From Sphingosinicella sp. BN140058 (GTDB lineage Bacteria > Pseudomonadota > Alphaproteobacteria > Sphingomonadales > Sphingomonadaceae), in contig NZ_CP035501.1 of the NCBI RefSeq assembly GCF_004135585.1, positions 3,543,501-3,607,500 of the forward strand: 64,000 nucleotides of DNA. Direction: 5' to 3'. This document shows positions 1-9,091 of this stretch, in pieces (positions within the stretch are counted from its first letter, which is position 1; each line of letters begins with the position of its first letter). The translations under genes were made by a program, and so were the position numbers. The notes below the pieces were generated by a model. That model had not been told where the DNA came from. It ran no database searches and saw only the letters and a program-made list of their open reading frames with translations.

Positions 1-1354
1 AAACGACAGCGCCCACCGCAACCTCGACCAGGAGATCGGGCAGCGGGTGGCCGGTTTCGACGCTGAGCAGGCGCATCAGCACGAAGGCCATAGCGGCGGC
101 GGCAAAGAGCGGCCGGAGGAGATTGGCGGCGAGGCTGACCGCACTGGTTTTCGCGTCCATGGCGAGGAGGACGATACCGATCGTCAGCATCGTTGCGTTG
201 ACGCACAGTGCCGCCACCGCGACCGCCTCCGGGCGCCGGAAGAAGAAGGCTGCGGTGCCGATACCCGCCGCGGACAAAAAGGCGCCGGCGATGTTCAGGG
301 TCGCCGCGCGCCGCGCCTGGCCGGATGCCTGGAAGACGGAGGCCACCATCAGCGACACGGCCTGCACGCCCGTATAGAGCGCGATGATCCGCATCAGCGG
401 CGCGGCCGGCAGCCACTTGGCGCCGAGCAGGACGGCGATCGTGTCGGGTGCGGTGGCGACCAGTCCCGCCGCGAGCGGGGCTACGATCGCTGCATAGGCG
501 CCGATCACCGTTGCGACATTGGTGCTGCCATTGGCTTCGCTGCGGGCGACAGTAACGAACGTGACCCGGTTGAGCGCGGTGGCGATTTCCTGAGTGAAGA
601 TGCTCGAAAGGTCCTTGGACACCGAATAAAGGCCCACCGTCGCCGGCAGCACGAAGCGGCCAAGCACCAGCCGCTCGATCTGCGACTGCACCCATTCGGA
701 GAAGGTGCTGACGAACATCCACAGCGAGACCCCGAGGATCTCGGCGCGTCGCGCCAGGCTCAGCCGCGGCCGGTAAGGATGGGCGACGTAGGTGCCGATC
801 ATCCAGAAAATCGACTGCGCGACCATCCCGATCACCAGCGCCCAATAATTCCGCAATGTGAAGGCGGCGACCAGAGAAACCAGGAGGGAGGCGACGCGAA
901 CGCCGAGCCGCATTGCCATGTCGCGGCCGAAGGTCATGTCGCGCTCGAAATCGACGATACCGATATTCGAGACGGCGAGGGCCACCATGCGCAGAGACAT
1001 GACGCAGAGAATGCCGGTCACCGCCGGGATCTTGTAGAAGCTCGCCGCGAGCGGCGCGATCGCGAGCATCGCCACCGCCAGCAGCATGAACAGGATCAGC
1101 TGAATCGTCCAGGCGGTGTCGTAATGCGATCGATCCGGATCGGGAACCCTGAGCAGGGCCTGGCGGAGGCCGATCCAGCCGAACAGCTCAACGAACGCCG
1201 CCGCCGAAAGGGCGATCGCGACGACCCCGAAATCGCTCGGCTGGAGCAAACGGGCGAGCGTAATCACCGAGACGAGGCCGATAGCGCGCACGCCCCATTG
1301 CATGGTGACCGCCAGGAAGGCTGAGCGGTAAAGGGTCGCGCGATCGATCGTCAC
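1..1354 (-). CDS. Oligosaccharide flippase (polysaccharide biosynthesis protein), 3' end beyond window
   Basis: The frame opens with GTG at 1354 and stays open to the left edge, so at least 451 residues are visible and the C-terminus is missing. It is strongly hydrophobic with alternating membrane helices. The stretch FGRDMAMRLGVR after an early helix pair, and WVQSQIERLVLGRFVLPATVGLY in mid protein (seen in part), are typical of MATE-like Wzx/PST exporters that flip lipid-linked sugars across the inner membrane. The start overlaps the stop of the upstream deacetylase gene by four bases (GTGA), so the two are translationally coupled. Substrate unknown; capsule or exopolysaccharide is the likely setting given the deacetylase and glycosyltransferase nearby. 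Confidence 0.85.
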   Translation of the reverse strand, partial: MTIDRATLYRSAFLAVTMQWGVRAIGLVSVITLARLLQPSDFGVVAIALSAAAFVELFGWIGLRQALLRVPDPDRSHYDTAWTIQLILFMLLAVAMLAIAPLAASFYKIPAVTGILCVMSLRMVALAVSNIGIVDFERDMTFGRDMAMRLGVRVASLLVSLVAAFTLRNYWALVIGMVAQSIFWMIGTYVAHPYRPRLSLARRAEILGVSLWMFVSTFSEWVQSQIERLVLGRFVLPATVGLYSVSKDLSSIFTQEIATALNRVTFVTVARSEANGSTNVATVIGAYAAIVAPLAAGLVATAPDTIAVLLGAKWLPAAPLMRIIALYTGVQAVSLMVASVFQASGQARRAATLNIAGAFLSAAGIGTAAFFFRRPEAVAVAALCVNATMLTIGIVLLAMDAKTSAVSLAANLLRPLFAAAAMAFVLMRLLSVETGHPLPDLLVEVAVGAVV

Positions 1355-2325
1355 GCTGCCTCCGCGCGCGACGCGAGCAGGCGCTCGCGGTGGCGGGTAA
1401 GGGTGGTGAATTCCCCGCCGAGCATGTCGCGGAAGAAGAGCAGGACATGTTCGATGCGGCCAACGAAGTCGCGCACGTCCTGATCGGAGCGGACATAGGG
1501 CGTGTGGCCCGGCGCCAGGCTCGGAGAATGGTAGGTGAGCGTGAAGAAACGGCGGCCGCCCTTCACCATCGCGCGAACCAACCGGCATTGCTCTTCGGCG
1601 GACACTCCCTCGGGAGACAATCGCGAGCGGGCGAGAAGCCCGCTACGGGCGAGCAGGCCCGGTACCCGCAAGCGCGCCGCGCGGCTGCTGTTCAGCAGCT
1701 GCTGGAAGGTCGGCCCGGCTGCTGCGAGCAGCCCGTAATAGCCGCTGGTCAGCGGCACTTCGAGCAGGGTCTGCGAATCGTCGAGCCAGAATGGCTGATC
1801 TGGTGTGTTGCGGTAATCGGGCCCGCCATCGTCGGCGAAGTTCATCCACGGCACGTAGGAGCAGTCGATCGTGTAGCCGAGGTCGGCCAGCACTTCTGCC
1901 GTATGCGGCCCGAAGCCGTAGCGCCCCGCCTTGAACACGTGCGGGCGGTGTCCGAAGGCGCCTTCGATGAGGTCGGTCAATGTTTCGATCTTGGCGCGCT
2001 CGAGCGCGCGCGGCAGATTGCAATGGTAGGAGTTGCGGCGATTGACCTCCTCGTCATGCGGCGGCGACACCCATGGGTGAAGGTGGGTGCCGATCTCGGC
2101 GCGTCCATCGCGCTGCAGGCCGCGAAGGAAATCGACCGCGCGCGGGTCCGTCGCCACCGGATGGTCGATGACATAGGTCGGCACCATGCCGAGGCGGTCG
2201 TAGACGGCGTGCGCGAGCGCCTGGGCAGGAATGCTGTGCGTGTCGCGATTTTCGCGGGCGAAAGGCTTCGTCCAGTCGAACTCCTCCTCCGTATCGACGA
2301 CAATGGCGAGTTGCGGCCTGGTCAT
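1351..2325 (-). CDS. Polysaccharide deacetylase family protein (WalW-like)
   Basis: A 324-residue protein. The N-terminus carries the acidic motif VVDTEEEFDW, and further on a GTHLHPW segment supplies the paired histidines that bind the metal in NodB/WalW-type deacetylases. KAGRYGFGPHTAEVLADLGY matches the conserved substrate-groove region of this family. No signal peptide is visible, so it is probably cytoplasmic, as are many deacetylases in polysaccharide export clusters. ATG at 2325 overlaps the upstream stop by four bases (ATGA), and its own stop overlaps the flippase start, giving a tightly coupled three-gene operon. The role would be removal of acyl groups from a glycan precursor; the exact substrate cannot be told. 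Confidence 0.8.
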   Translation of the reverse strand: MTRPQLAIVVDTEEEFDWTKPFARENRDTHSIPAQALAHAVYDRLGMVPTYVIDHPVATDPRAVDFLRGLQRDGRAEIGTHLHPWVSPPHDEEVNRRNSYHCNLPRALERAKIETLTDLIEGAFGHRPHVFKAGRYGFGPHTAEVLADLGYTIDCSYVPWMNFADDGGPDYRNTPDQPFWLDDSQTLLEVPLTSGYYGLLAAAGPTFQQLLNSSRAARLRVPGLLARSGLLARSRLSPEGVSAEEQCRLVRAMVKGGRRFFTLTYHSPSLAPGHTPYVRSDQDVRDFVGRIEHVLLFFRDMLGGEFTTLTRHRERLLASRAEAA

Positions 2326-4085
2326 GGCGTGGCTCCGCGCCCGCTGAGGGCGGCGACGAGCGTGTCCACTGCATCCTCGATCTCGCCATACACCCGGGCA
2401 AAGCCTTCCGCCCCATGTCCATACGGATCGCCGATCTCGCGCCGTCCGCTCAGATCCGAGAGGCGCAGGAGGTTGACGTCGCCGTTGAGCCCCAGCCGGT
2501 GGAGCTCGTCGACGTTGCGATCGTCGAACACGATCACGGCGGCAGCGGCACGCGCCACGTCGACGTCCAGGAAACGGGAGCGATGCTGGGAAAGATCGGC
2601 GTCCCAGGCGCGGGCGGCACGGATCGCATCGTCGGGCGAACGTCGCCCTTCCAGACCGATGGTCCCGGCCGAGACGACGTCGAGTGTCAGCCCGGCGGCC
2701 GCCGCCTTGGTCCGCAGCCGGTGCTCGGCGAACGGGCTCCGACAGATGTTGCCCTGGCACAGCATGACGACGGCATTGCGGCCCTTTTTCGCATTGGCCT
2801 GCAGCCGGCGCAGCGCTGCGTGCCCCCGTCGGCGGCGGCCCGACGCACGAGTCAGCCGCTTCGCCGCGGCACCGACAATCGCCCGCACGAGCTCGCGCCG
2901 TTGGCGTCGCCACGGTTCGGGATCGTCCGGCGCATGGCTGTCGAACCGGCGGCCGAACGGCAGGCTGAGGGCAAGTCGCGCAAGGCCGGCGGCGGCCTTG
3001 ATCGCCTTGAGCGGCTTTGGCCCCGAGGCGGTTGCGTGTCGGAGTACGCGATAATATTCCCCACCGAGATCGTGCAGCACCAAGCCGGTACGAATGGCGG
3101 TGCCGGCCGTGGACTTGCCATCGACGTAAAGCGCGGCTGCGGCAGCCGGGAAATCGGCGCCGGATGCGACGGCGAGCGGAAGCGAACCCCAGAAGCGGCA
3201 ATTCACTTCGAGCAGGATGAAGCGGCGGCTGGCCGGATCACGGCGGAACTCGAACATGGCGACGCCGTGCAGCGCCGTGGCCCGCGCCATCGCTGCCACG
3301 CCCTCAAGCATGCGTGGATCGATCGGCTCCCCGATGCGGCGCGAGCTGCCGCCGGTCTCCGACGCTTCGGCAAGGCGGCGGTGCTGAAAGGCGATCAGGA
3401 TCTCGCCGCGGTCGGCGAGGACGGACAAGCCGACGCCCTCGCCATGGAAGAAGCCCTCGACCAGCCAGGGATCGCGCGTCTCGATGGCGTCGAGCGCTTC
3501 GGCGAGCTCGGGACGGGTCCGGACGATGCGCACCGCGGCTTTCGCACCCGGCTGGCCGAGCGTGTAGGATTTGCGCGGCTTGAGTGCGAGCGGAAGGCCG
3601 AAGGCCTGCGCCAGTCCGCGCGCATCGTCGGCGGCGGCGAGCGCCCGCCCGGGCGCCACGGGAATCCCGAGCGATGCTGCAAGCCCGCGAGTCGCGTCCT
3701 TGTCGAAGAAGATTGCGGACGCCTCCGGGTTCGGCAGCGCGAGCCGAGTGGCCTCGAAGAGCGCTGCATGGCGCTGGAGTGGGATGAGGCTGCGATCGTC
3801 GCACGGAATGACCAGATCATATTTCTCCGCCGCGATCAGCGCGCGCAGCCGCTCGCACCAGCGATCGACGGACAGTGAGTAAGGCGGAAGCCGATGGATC
3901 CGATGGACGTAGCGCGATGCCAGTGCAGCCGATGAGAGGTCGTAGGGCGCCGCATCGACGTGCCAGTTCCGCCGCCCGAGCGATCGGACGACGGCCAGGA
4001 ACGATCGTGTATCGTCGCCGATGACGAGCGCGCGCATGATCAGAGCCGCCCTCGGGGCGCGCAGTTCGAACGCAACGTCATTCAC
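2322..4085 (-). CDS. ATP-grasp domain fused to low-molecular-weight protein-tyrosine phosphatase
   Basis: A 587-residue two-domain protein. Residues about 17-330 form an ATP-grasp enzyme: an N-terminal MRALVIGDD nucleotide fold, an acidic VIPCDD strand, and LLEVNCRFWGS, which carries the Glu/Asn metal ligands. After a basic linker (about 390-435) comes a full LMW phosphatase domain with the P-loop CQGNICRS (Cys443, Arg449) and the general-acid DP motif (Asp553). ATP-grasp proteins ligate carboxylates to amines. LMW phosphatases usually control tyrosine kinases of polysaccharide export. The fusion sits first in an operon with a deacetylase and a flippase. ATG 4085 has GGGAG just upstream; ATG 4037 (MRALVIG) is the alternative start. 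A sequencing fusion is unlikely because the frame is continuous. Confidence 0.8.
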   Translation of the reverse strand: MNDVAFELRAPRAALIMRALVIGDDTRSFLAVVRSLGRRNWHVDAAPYDLSSAALASRYVHRIHRLPPYSLSVDRWCERLRALIAAEKYDLVIPCDDRSLIPLQRHAALFEATRLALPNPEASAIFFDKDATRGLAASLGIPVAPGRALAAADDARGLAQAFGLPLALKPRKSYTLGQPGAKAAVRIVRTRPELAEALDAIETRDPWLVEGFFHGEGVGLSVLADRGEILIAFQHRRLAEASETGGSSRRIGEPIDPRMLEGVAAMARATALHGVAMFEFRRDPASRRFILLEVNCRFWGSLPLAVASGADFPAAAAALYVDGKSTAGTAIRTGLVLHDLGGEYYRVLRHATASGPKPLKAIKAAAGLARLALSLPFGRRFDSHAPDDPEPWRRQRRELVRAIVGAAAKRLTRASGRRRRGHAALRRLQANAKKGRNAVVMLCQGNICRSPFAEHRLRTKAAAAGLTLDVVSAGTIGLEGRRSPDDAIRAARAWDADLSQHRSRFLDVDVARAAAAVIVFDDRNVDELHRLGLNGDVNLLRLSDLSGRREIGDPYGHGAEGFARVYGEIEDAVDTLVAALSGRGATP

Positions 4086-4163
4086 TCCCGGCTTGGATGC
4101 CGGGTCGGCCTAATCCCCGCGTGGTATACATCCTCTAAAGATTTGCCGGTTAAAGGACGCGCC

Positions 4164-5147
4164 GTGCCATTCTTTTCCATCCTTCTCGCCACCCGCGACC
4201 GCCCCGCGCTTTTCGATGACGCGCTCGCCTCGGTGCTCGCCCAGAGCTTCGAGGATTTCGAAATCGTCGTCGTCGACGACGGCAGCGCGGAGCAGCATCT
4301 CGCCGGTTATGCAGAGGTGCTCGCCGCCGCTCGCACGCGTCCCGGCCTGCGGCTGCAGCACCATCGCCTGGTCAGGCGCCCGAGCGGCCATGGCCAGAGC
4401 TATTCGCTGAACGTCGCCGCGGCGCATGCGGCTGGCGACTATCTGGCGATCCTCGACGATGACGACGTCTGGACCGATGCCGAACATCTCGCCCGGGCCG
4501 CCCGGTCGATCGGCCACGCGCCGCGCACCGACCTCTACATGGCCAACCAGCGCGGCTTCCGGAACGGCGAGCCGGTATCGGAGGGATTGTGGCTCGTGCA
4601 GCTCGAGCGCAGGCTTGCCGAGCGCACCGCGGACGCGGACGGGAGCTGGCGCCTCACCCTCGACGACCTGCTTGCCATCGAAGGCTTCTGCCATCTCAAC
4701 TGCCTGATCGTGCGCCGCGGCCTGTGGGAACAGGTGGGCGGCATGGACGAAGCGATACGCTGGGAATGCGATCGTGATCTCTATCTGCGCCTCATCGACA
4801 CCGCAACCGGCCCGATGCTGCACCATCCCGCCATCGTCTCCCGGCACAACATCCCGGATCCAACCAAATCGGCGAATATGACCACGGCCCTCAGCATGGC
4901 GGCGAAGCGGCTTCAGCAGCTTCGCGTCGCCGACAAGGCCGCCTTGTTCGCCCGTAGTCCTGAAATGCGCACCGCGGGCCGCCGCCATCGCACATGGACC
5001 CTGCAGAAGCTCGCGCAGGAACTCGCGGAGGCCGGAGACTTCCCGGCTGCGGCCCATTATGCGCGTGCGGCGGCGGCCGACAGCCTTTCACCGGCCTTTG
5101 CCGCAAAGGCGGCGGTCTACACCATGAAGGCGCTCGGCGGCCGCTGA
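4164..5147 (+). CDS. Glycosyltransferase family 2
   Basis: A 327-residue GT-A fold enzyme. The N-terminus FSILLATRDRPALFDDALASV is the usual nucleotide-sugar start (shown in part), followed by VVVDDGS and by ILDDDD, the acidic DXD-type motif that holds the metal and UDP-sugar. WECDRDLYLRL lies in the acceptor half. No membrane helix is evident. GTG at 4164 is chosen because AAAGGA lies 6 bases upstream and the family N-terminus begins exactly there; the frame is open further upstream but has no family similarity. It diverges from the ATP-grasp/phosphatase operon and probably adds a sugar to the same glycan. Donor and acceptor are unknown. Confidence 0.85.
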   Translation: MPFFSILLATRDRPALFDDALASVLAQSFEDFEIVVVDDGSAEQHLAGYAEVLAAARTRPGLRLQHHRLVRRPSGHGQSYSLNVAAAHAAGDYLAILDDDDVWTDAEHLARAARSIGHAPRTDLYMANQRGFRNGEPVSEGLWLVQLERRLAERTADADGSWRLTLDDLLAIEGFCHLNCLIVRRGLWEQVGGMDEAIRWECDRDLYLRLIDTATGPMLHHPAIVSRHNIPDPTKSANMTTALSMAAKRLQQLRVADKAALFARSPEMRTAGRRHRTWTLQKLAQELAEAGDFPAAAHYARAAAADSLSPAFAAKAAVYTMKALGGR

Positions 5148-5172
5148 CTGCCGTTGCCTCGACGCAGAAATC

Positions 5173-5186
5173 TGTAACCGCTTCCA
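5173..5186. promoter_or_regulatory. Candidate LacI-family operator (class B)
   Basis: TGTAACCGCTTCCA, an imperfect palindrome with a central CCGC/GCGG type core, lies 128 bases upstream of the GH3 gene at 5314. The near-identical TGGAACCGCTTCCA occurs at 34264. LacI proteins typically bind such 14-base palindromes. The LacI gene at 8084, next to this GH3, is the natural candidate regulator; this link is inferred. Confidence 0.45.
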
Positions 5187-5313
5187 GGCAGACCTCCTCG
5201 TCGCTTGCACCGTGCCGGTCTTGTCCCATACAGACCGAGCGAACCGGCAGTCGAAGGCATCCGCAACGAGGAGCCGCGACGGTGCCGGCCACGGGGATGA
5301 CTAAGGAAACGCC

Positions 5314-7932
5314 ATGAATTCTTCCGCACTCCTGCGCCCGGCGCAGCGTCAGGGCTGGACTCGCGCGCTCGCGGTTGCACTGCTGCTCGGCACGGCCGGC
5401 TGCGCGACGACGGCTTCAGGAGGGATCGAGACCGCCGACGCGGCGCCTGGCGATCCTGCGGCCCCGGCGGAGGCGGCCCCGGCATCAGCGCCCGCGCAAC
5501 CGAGTGCCGATCATGTTCGCTGGCCCGCCGTACACAGCGCGGTGGCGCGTGATCCCGCCGTCGAAGCGCGGGTCGAAGCGATCCTGGCGCGGATGAGCCT
5601 GGAAGAGAAGGTCGCCCAGACCATTCAGCCCGACATCGCATCGGTCACGCCCGAGGACATGCGCCGCTACAAATTCGGATCGATCCTCAATGGCGGCAAT
5701 TCGGCCCCCGGCAACAACGAGACGGCGCCGGCCCGCGATTGGCTGGCGCTCGCCGACGCCTTCTGGGACGCCGCGATGGCGGCGGACTGGGCCGGCGAGA
5801 AGATTCCGCCGATCTGGGGCTCTGACGCCGTCCACGGTCACACCAATGTCGTCGGCGCCACCATCTTCCCGCACAATGTCGGCCTCGGTGCGATGCGTAA
5901 TCCCGATCTCATCCAGAAGATCGGTGAGGTCACTGCCCGCGAGATGGCGCTGACCGGCATCGACTGGGATTTCTCGCCTACCTTGGCCGTCGTACGCGAC
6001 GATCGGTGGGGCCGCTCCTATGAAGGCTTCTCCGAGGATCCGGAGATCGTCCGCTCCTATGCCGGACGTATGGTGGAAGGCCTGCAGGGACGCCCCGGGA
6101 CGCCCGGCTTCCTCGGCGCGGGCAAGGTGATCTCGTCCGCGAAGCATTTCGTCGGCGACGGCGGCACCGAAGGCGGCAAGGATCAGGGCGACAATCCCTC
6201 GACGCCCGAGAAGTTGCGCGACATCCACGGCGCTGGATATCCCCCGGCGATCGAGGCCGGCGTGCAGGCGATCATGGCCTCCTTTTCGTCCGTGCGCGGC
6301 GAGAAGACGACGGGCGACCGCGATCTGCTCACCGTTGCGTTGAAAGAAGACATGAACTTCGACGGCTTCGTCGTCGGCGACTGGAATGCGCACGGCCAGG
6401 TGCCCGGCTGCTCCAACACGTCGTGCGCTGCGGCGATGAATGCCGGGCTCGACATGTACATGGCGCCGGACAGCTGGCGCGGCCTCTACGACGCCACTCT
6501 TGCCCAGGTGCGCTCGGGCGAGATTCCGCAGGCGCGGCTGGACGAGGCGGTCCGCCGCATCCTGCGGGTCAAGATCCGCGCCGGTATCTTCGAGAAGCCG
6601 AAGCCGTCGGCGCGGCCGATGGCCGGCGAGTTCAACCGCCTCGGCTCGGCCGAGCACCGCGCCGTCGCGCGTCAGGCGGTGCGGGAATCGCTGGTGCTGC
6701 TCAAGAATAAGAACAAGCTGCTGCCGCTTTCTCCGAAGCGCAACATTCTGGTTGCCGGCGACGGTGCCGACAACATCGCCAAGCAATCCGGCGGCTGGAC
6801 GATCACCTGGCAGGGTACCGGCATCAGCAACAAGGACTTCCCCAACGGCCAGTCGATCTTCGGCGGAATCGCGGACACGGTGAAGGCTGCGGGTGGAACG
6901 GCCACCCTCAGCGTCGACGGCAGCTACAAGAGCAAGCCCGATGCCGCGATCGTGGTCTTCGGTGAAGAGCCTTATGCCGAATTCGTCGGAGATCGTCCGA
7001 CGATCGAATACAGCCCAGCCGACAAGAAGGATCTCGAACTCCTGCAGCGCCTGAAGAAGGCGGGCATTCCGGTGGTCGCGGTGTTTCTCTCGGGGCGGCC
7101 GATGTGGGTCAATCCGGAGATCAATGCCTCCGACGCGTTCGTTGCGGCGTTTCTTCCGGGCTCCGAAGGCGGCGGTGTCGCCGACGTCCTGTTCGCGGAT
7201 GCCGCGGGCAAGGCGCGCAACGACTTCAAGGGCAAGCTGTCCTATTCGTGGCCGAAGCGTGTCAATCAGTCGCCGCTCAACCGCGGCGACGCCAATTACG
7301 ATCCGCTGTTCGCCTACGGCTTCGGTCTGACCTATGCGGACGCCGGCAATCTCGCGTTGCTGTCCGAAGAGCGCCCGGCGGGTGCCCGCACCGGCGCCGA
7401 CGGAGTCCTGTTCGGGCGCGGCACCGTGCCCGGCGGCTGGTCGCTCGGCCTTCGCGAAGAGGGCGGCCCGGCATCCCCGGTGACCGGCAATGCGGGCGCG
7501 ACCGGAACCGGGCGGCTGCGGGTCGCCGGTGTCGACCGCCGTGCCCAGGAAGATGCGCGCCGCTTCACCTGGAGCGGTCAGGGCTGGGCCGCGGCGCAGA
7601 TCCTCGCCGCGCAGCCGATCGACCTCACCCGCGAGTCCAACGGCGAATTGAGCCTGGTGCTCGAATACCGCGTCGACGGCGCGCCGACGGCGCCGGTGAC
7701 GATCGGCATGGAGGGGGCGACGCTCCCGCTCGGCGGCGTCCTGCGCGCGGCAACCGTGGGACAATGGGCCAGCGTCGCGATTCCCCTTCGCTGCTTCGCG
7801 AGGGCCGGAGTGACGATGAACCGGATTACCATCCCATTCTCCATTGCCACTGCGGGTCGCCTAGCGCTCTCGGTCTCCGATGTGCGCGTCGCCAGCACGG
7901 CGACGCCGCTGGCGAGCTGCGGCCAGGAATAA
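5314..7932 (+). CDS. GH3 exo-beta-glucanase/glucosidase lipoprotein (ExoP type)
   Basis: An 872-residue glycoside hydrolase family 3 enzyme. The N-terminus is a lipoprotein-like signal ending TAGC (Cys30). The catalytic N-domain holds the substrate-binding SAKHF and the nucleophile Asp356 in FVVGDWNAHG. The second domain has LVLLKNK and GFGLTYAD landmarks. From about residue 690 there is an extra galactose-binding-like sandwich, as in ExoP/Cel3 exo-1,3/1,4-beta-glucan glucohydrolases; the length matches those. It would trim beta-glucosides in the periplasm. ATG 5314 is preceded by AAGGAAACGCC. A class B operator lies upstream and a LacI gene follows. Specificity for glucan rather than xylan is inferred from family resemblance. 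Confidence 0.88.
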   Translation: MNSSALLRPAQRQGWTRALAVALLLGTAGCATTASGGIETADAAPGDPAAPAEAAPASAPAQPSADHVRWPAVHSAVARDPAVEARVEAILARMSLEEKVAQTIQPDIASVTPEDMRRYKFGSILNGGNSAPGNNETAPARDWLALADAFWDAAMAADWAGEKIPPIWGSDAVHGHTNVVGATIFPHNVGLGAMRNPDLIQKIGEVTAREMALTGIDWDFSPTLAVVRDDRWGRSYEGFSEDPEIVRSYAGRMVEGLQGRPGTPGFLGAGKVISSAKHFVGDGGTEGGKDQGDNPSTPEKLRDIHGAGYPPAIEAGVQAIMASFSSVRGEKTTGDRDLLTVALKEDMNFDGFVVGDWNAHGQVPGCSNTSCAAAMNAGLDMYMAPDSWRGLYDATLAQVRSGEIPQARLDEAVRRILRVKIRAGIFEKPKPSARPMAGEFNRLGSAEHRAVARQAVRESLVLLKNKNKLLPLSPKRNILVAGDGADNIAKQSGGWTITWQGTGISNKDFPNGQSIFGGIADTVKAAGGTATLSVDGSYKSKPDAAIVVFGEEPYAEFVGDRPTIEYSPADKKDLELLQRLKKAGIPVVAVFLSGRPMWVNPEINASDAFVAAFLPGSEGGGVADVLFADAAGKARNDFKGKLSYSWPKRVNQSPLNRGDANYDPLFAYGFGLTYADAGNLALLSEERPAGARTGADGVLFGRGTVPGGWSLGLREEGGPASPVTGNAGATGTGRLRVAGVDRRAQEDARRFTWSGQGWAAAQILAAQPIDLTRESNGELSLVLEYRVDGAPTAPVTIGMEGATLPLGGVLRAATVGQWASVAIPLRCFARAGVTMNRITIPFSIATAGRLALSVSDVRVASTATPLASCGQE

Positions 7933-7983
7933 ACCGAGCTGCGTCCGCCTGATGCGCGGGGGATGATCGCGATTTCAGAGTGA

Positions 7984-8012
7984 CGGGAGGCGCCGGTTGC
8001 CGGTGCCTCCCG
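7984..8012 (+). terminator. Strong hairpin between GH3 and LacI genes
   Basis: CGGGAGGCGCCGG (7984-7996) pairs with CCGGTGCCTCCCG (8000-8012) around a TTG loop: 13 pairs including one G-T wobble. It sits 50 bases after the GH3 stop. There is no T-run after it, so it may be a poor terminator, an mRNA 3' stabiliser, or an attenuator before the LacI gene. Confidence 0.5.
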
Positions 8013-8083
8013 ATCCTGTAGAGTTGCAGGAAAACCGGCGAGGAACGAATGGCCAGCAGATCGACCGCGGACGAGCGCGCCTG

Positions 8084-9091
8084 ATGGCGCGCACTACGAT
8101 CGACGACGTCGCCGCCGCCGCGGGGGTCTCGATCAAGACCGTGTCGCGCGTGCTGAACGACGAGCCCGGTGTGCGCAGCGAGACGCGGAACCGGGTGCGG
8201 GACGCGATCGCAAGCCTGAGCTACCGCCCGAGCCTCCCGGCGCGCAGCCTGGCCGGCAAGCGCTCGAACCTGCTCGGCCTCGTCTACGACAATCCCAGCG
8301 CCAATTACGTGTTCGACGTGCAGAGCGGGGCAATGGCCCGCTGCCGAAACGCACACCTTCGCCTGTTCATCCAGTCGTGCAACGATCTCGGCGGCGAGAG
8401 CGTCGAGGAGGTGCTGGCGATGATCGATCAGACCCATGTCGACGGGCTCGTCGTCACGCCGCCGCTATCCTCGGATCCGGCCCTGATCTCCGCGCTCGAC
8501 GAAAGGCGTCTGCCCTATGTCCGCCTGGCCCCCGACGACACCAGCAAGGGTGGCCCGTGCGTGATCATGGACGACGAAGCGGCGGCACACGACATGACCG
8601 CGCACCTGCTCGAGCTCGGCCATCGCCGAATCGGCTTCGTCGCCGGCCATCCCGACCATCCTTCGAGCCGCCTGCGGAGGCTTGGCTACCAGGCGGCGCT
8701 CGATGCCGCCGAAATCGGCGCAAGTCAGCCGATCGAGCAGGGCTATAACGACACCGCGTCAGGCTACGAGGCGGGACGCCGTCTGCTCTCGATTGCCGAG
8801 CGCCCGACGGCGATCTTCGCCTCCAACGACGACATGGCCGCCGGGGTCGTGCAGGCCGCGCACGAACTCGGCATCGACGTGCCGCGCCAGCTCTCGGTCG
8901 CAGGCTTCGACGACAGCCAGATCGCCGCAATCGTCTGGCCGGCTCTTACCACCATTCGCCAGCCGGCCTATGAGATGGCCTTCACGGCAGCCGGCCTGCT
9001 GATCGATCTCATCCGCGGGCGGCCGGCGCCGGCGCGCACCGAACTTGCATATACGTTGGTCCAGCGCGGATCGACGGCGGAGGCACCTTGA
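8084..9091 (+). CDS. LacI family transcriptional regulator
   Basis: A 335-residue repressor. The N-terminal helix-turn-helix plus hinge is TTIDDVAAAAGVSIKTVSRV followed by a YRPSLPARSLAG hinge helix. The rest is a periplasmic-binding-protein-like sensor with FASNDDMAAG and SVAGFDDSQIA, both LacI hallmarks. ATG 8084 fits the family N-terminus exactly but has a weak ribosome site. A good site (GAGGAACGA) instead serves an 11-codon upstream ORF at 8049 whose TGA overlaps this ATG, suggesting translational coupling. It lies between the GH3 gene and a Gfo/Idh gene whose start overlaps its stop. It probably controls the class B operators at 5173 and 34264 in response to an oligosaccharide or its product. 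Confidence 0.9.
   Translation: MARTTIDDVAAAAGVSIKTVSRVLNDEPGVRSETRNRVRDAIASLSYRPSLPARSLAGKRSNLLGLVYDNPSANYVFDVQSGAMARCRNAHLRLFIQSCNDLGGESVEEVLAMIDQTHVDGLVVTPPLSSDPALISALDERRLPYVRLAPDDTSKGGPCVIMDDEAAAHDMTAHLLELGHRRIGFVAGHPDHPSSRLRRLGYQAALDAAEIGASQPIEQGYNDTASGYEAGRRLLSIAERPTAIFASNDDMAAGVVQAAHELGIDVPRQLSVAGFDDSQIAAIVWPALTTIRQPAYEMAFTAAGLLIDLIRGRPAPARTELAYTLVQRGSTAEAP

Noticed and set aside
47..1324. Long plus-strand open frame with very charged, His/Arg/Asp-rich product
   Set aside because: It lies antisense to the flippase gene and has the codon-position signature of an opposite-strand shadow; no known domain.
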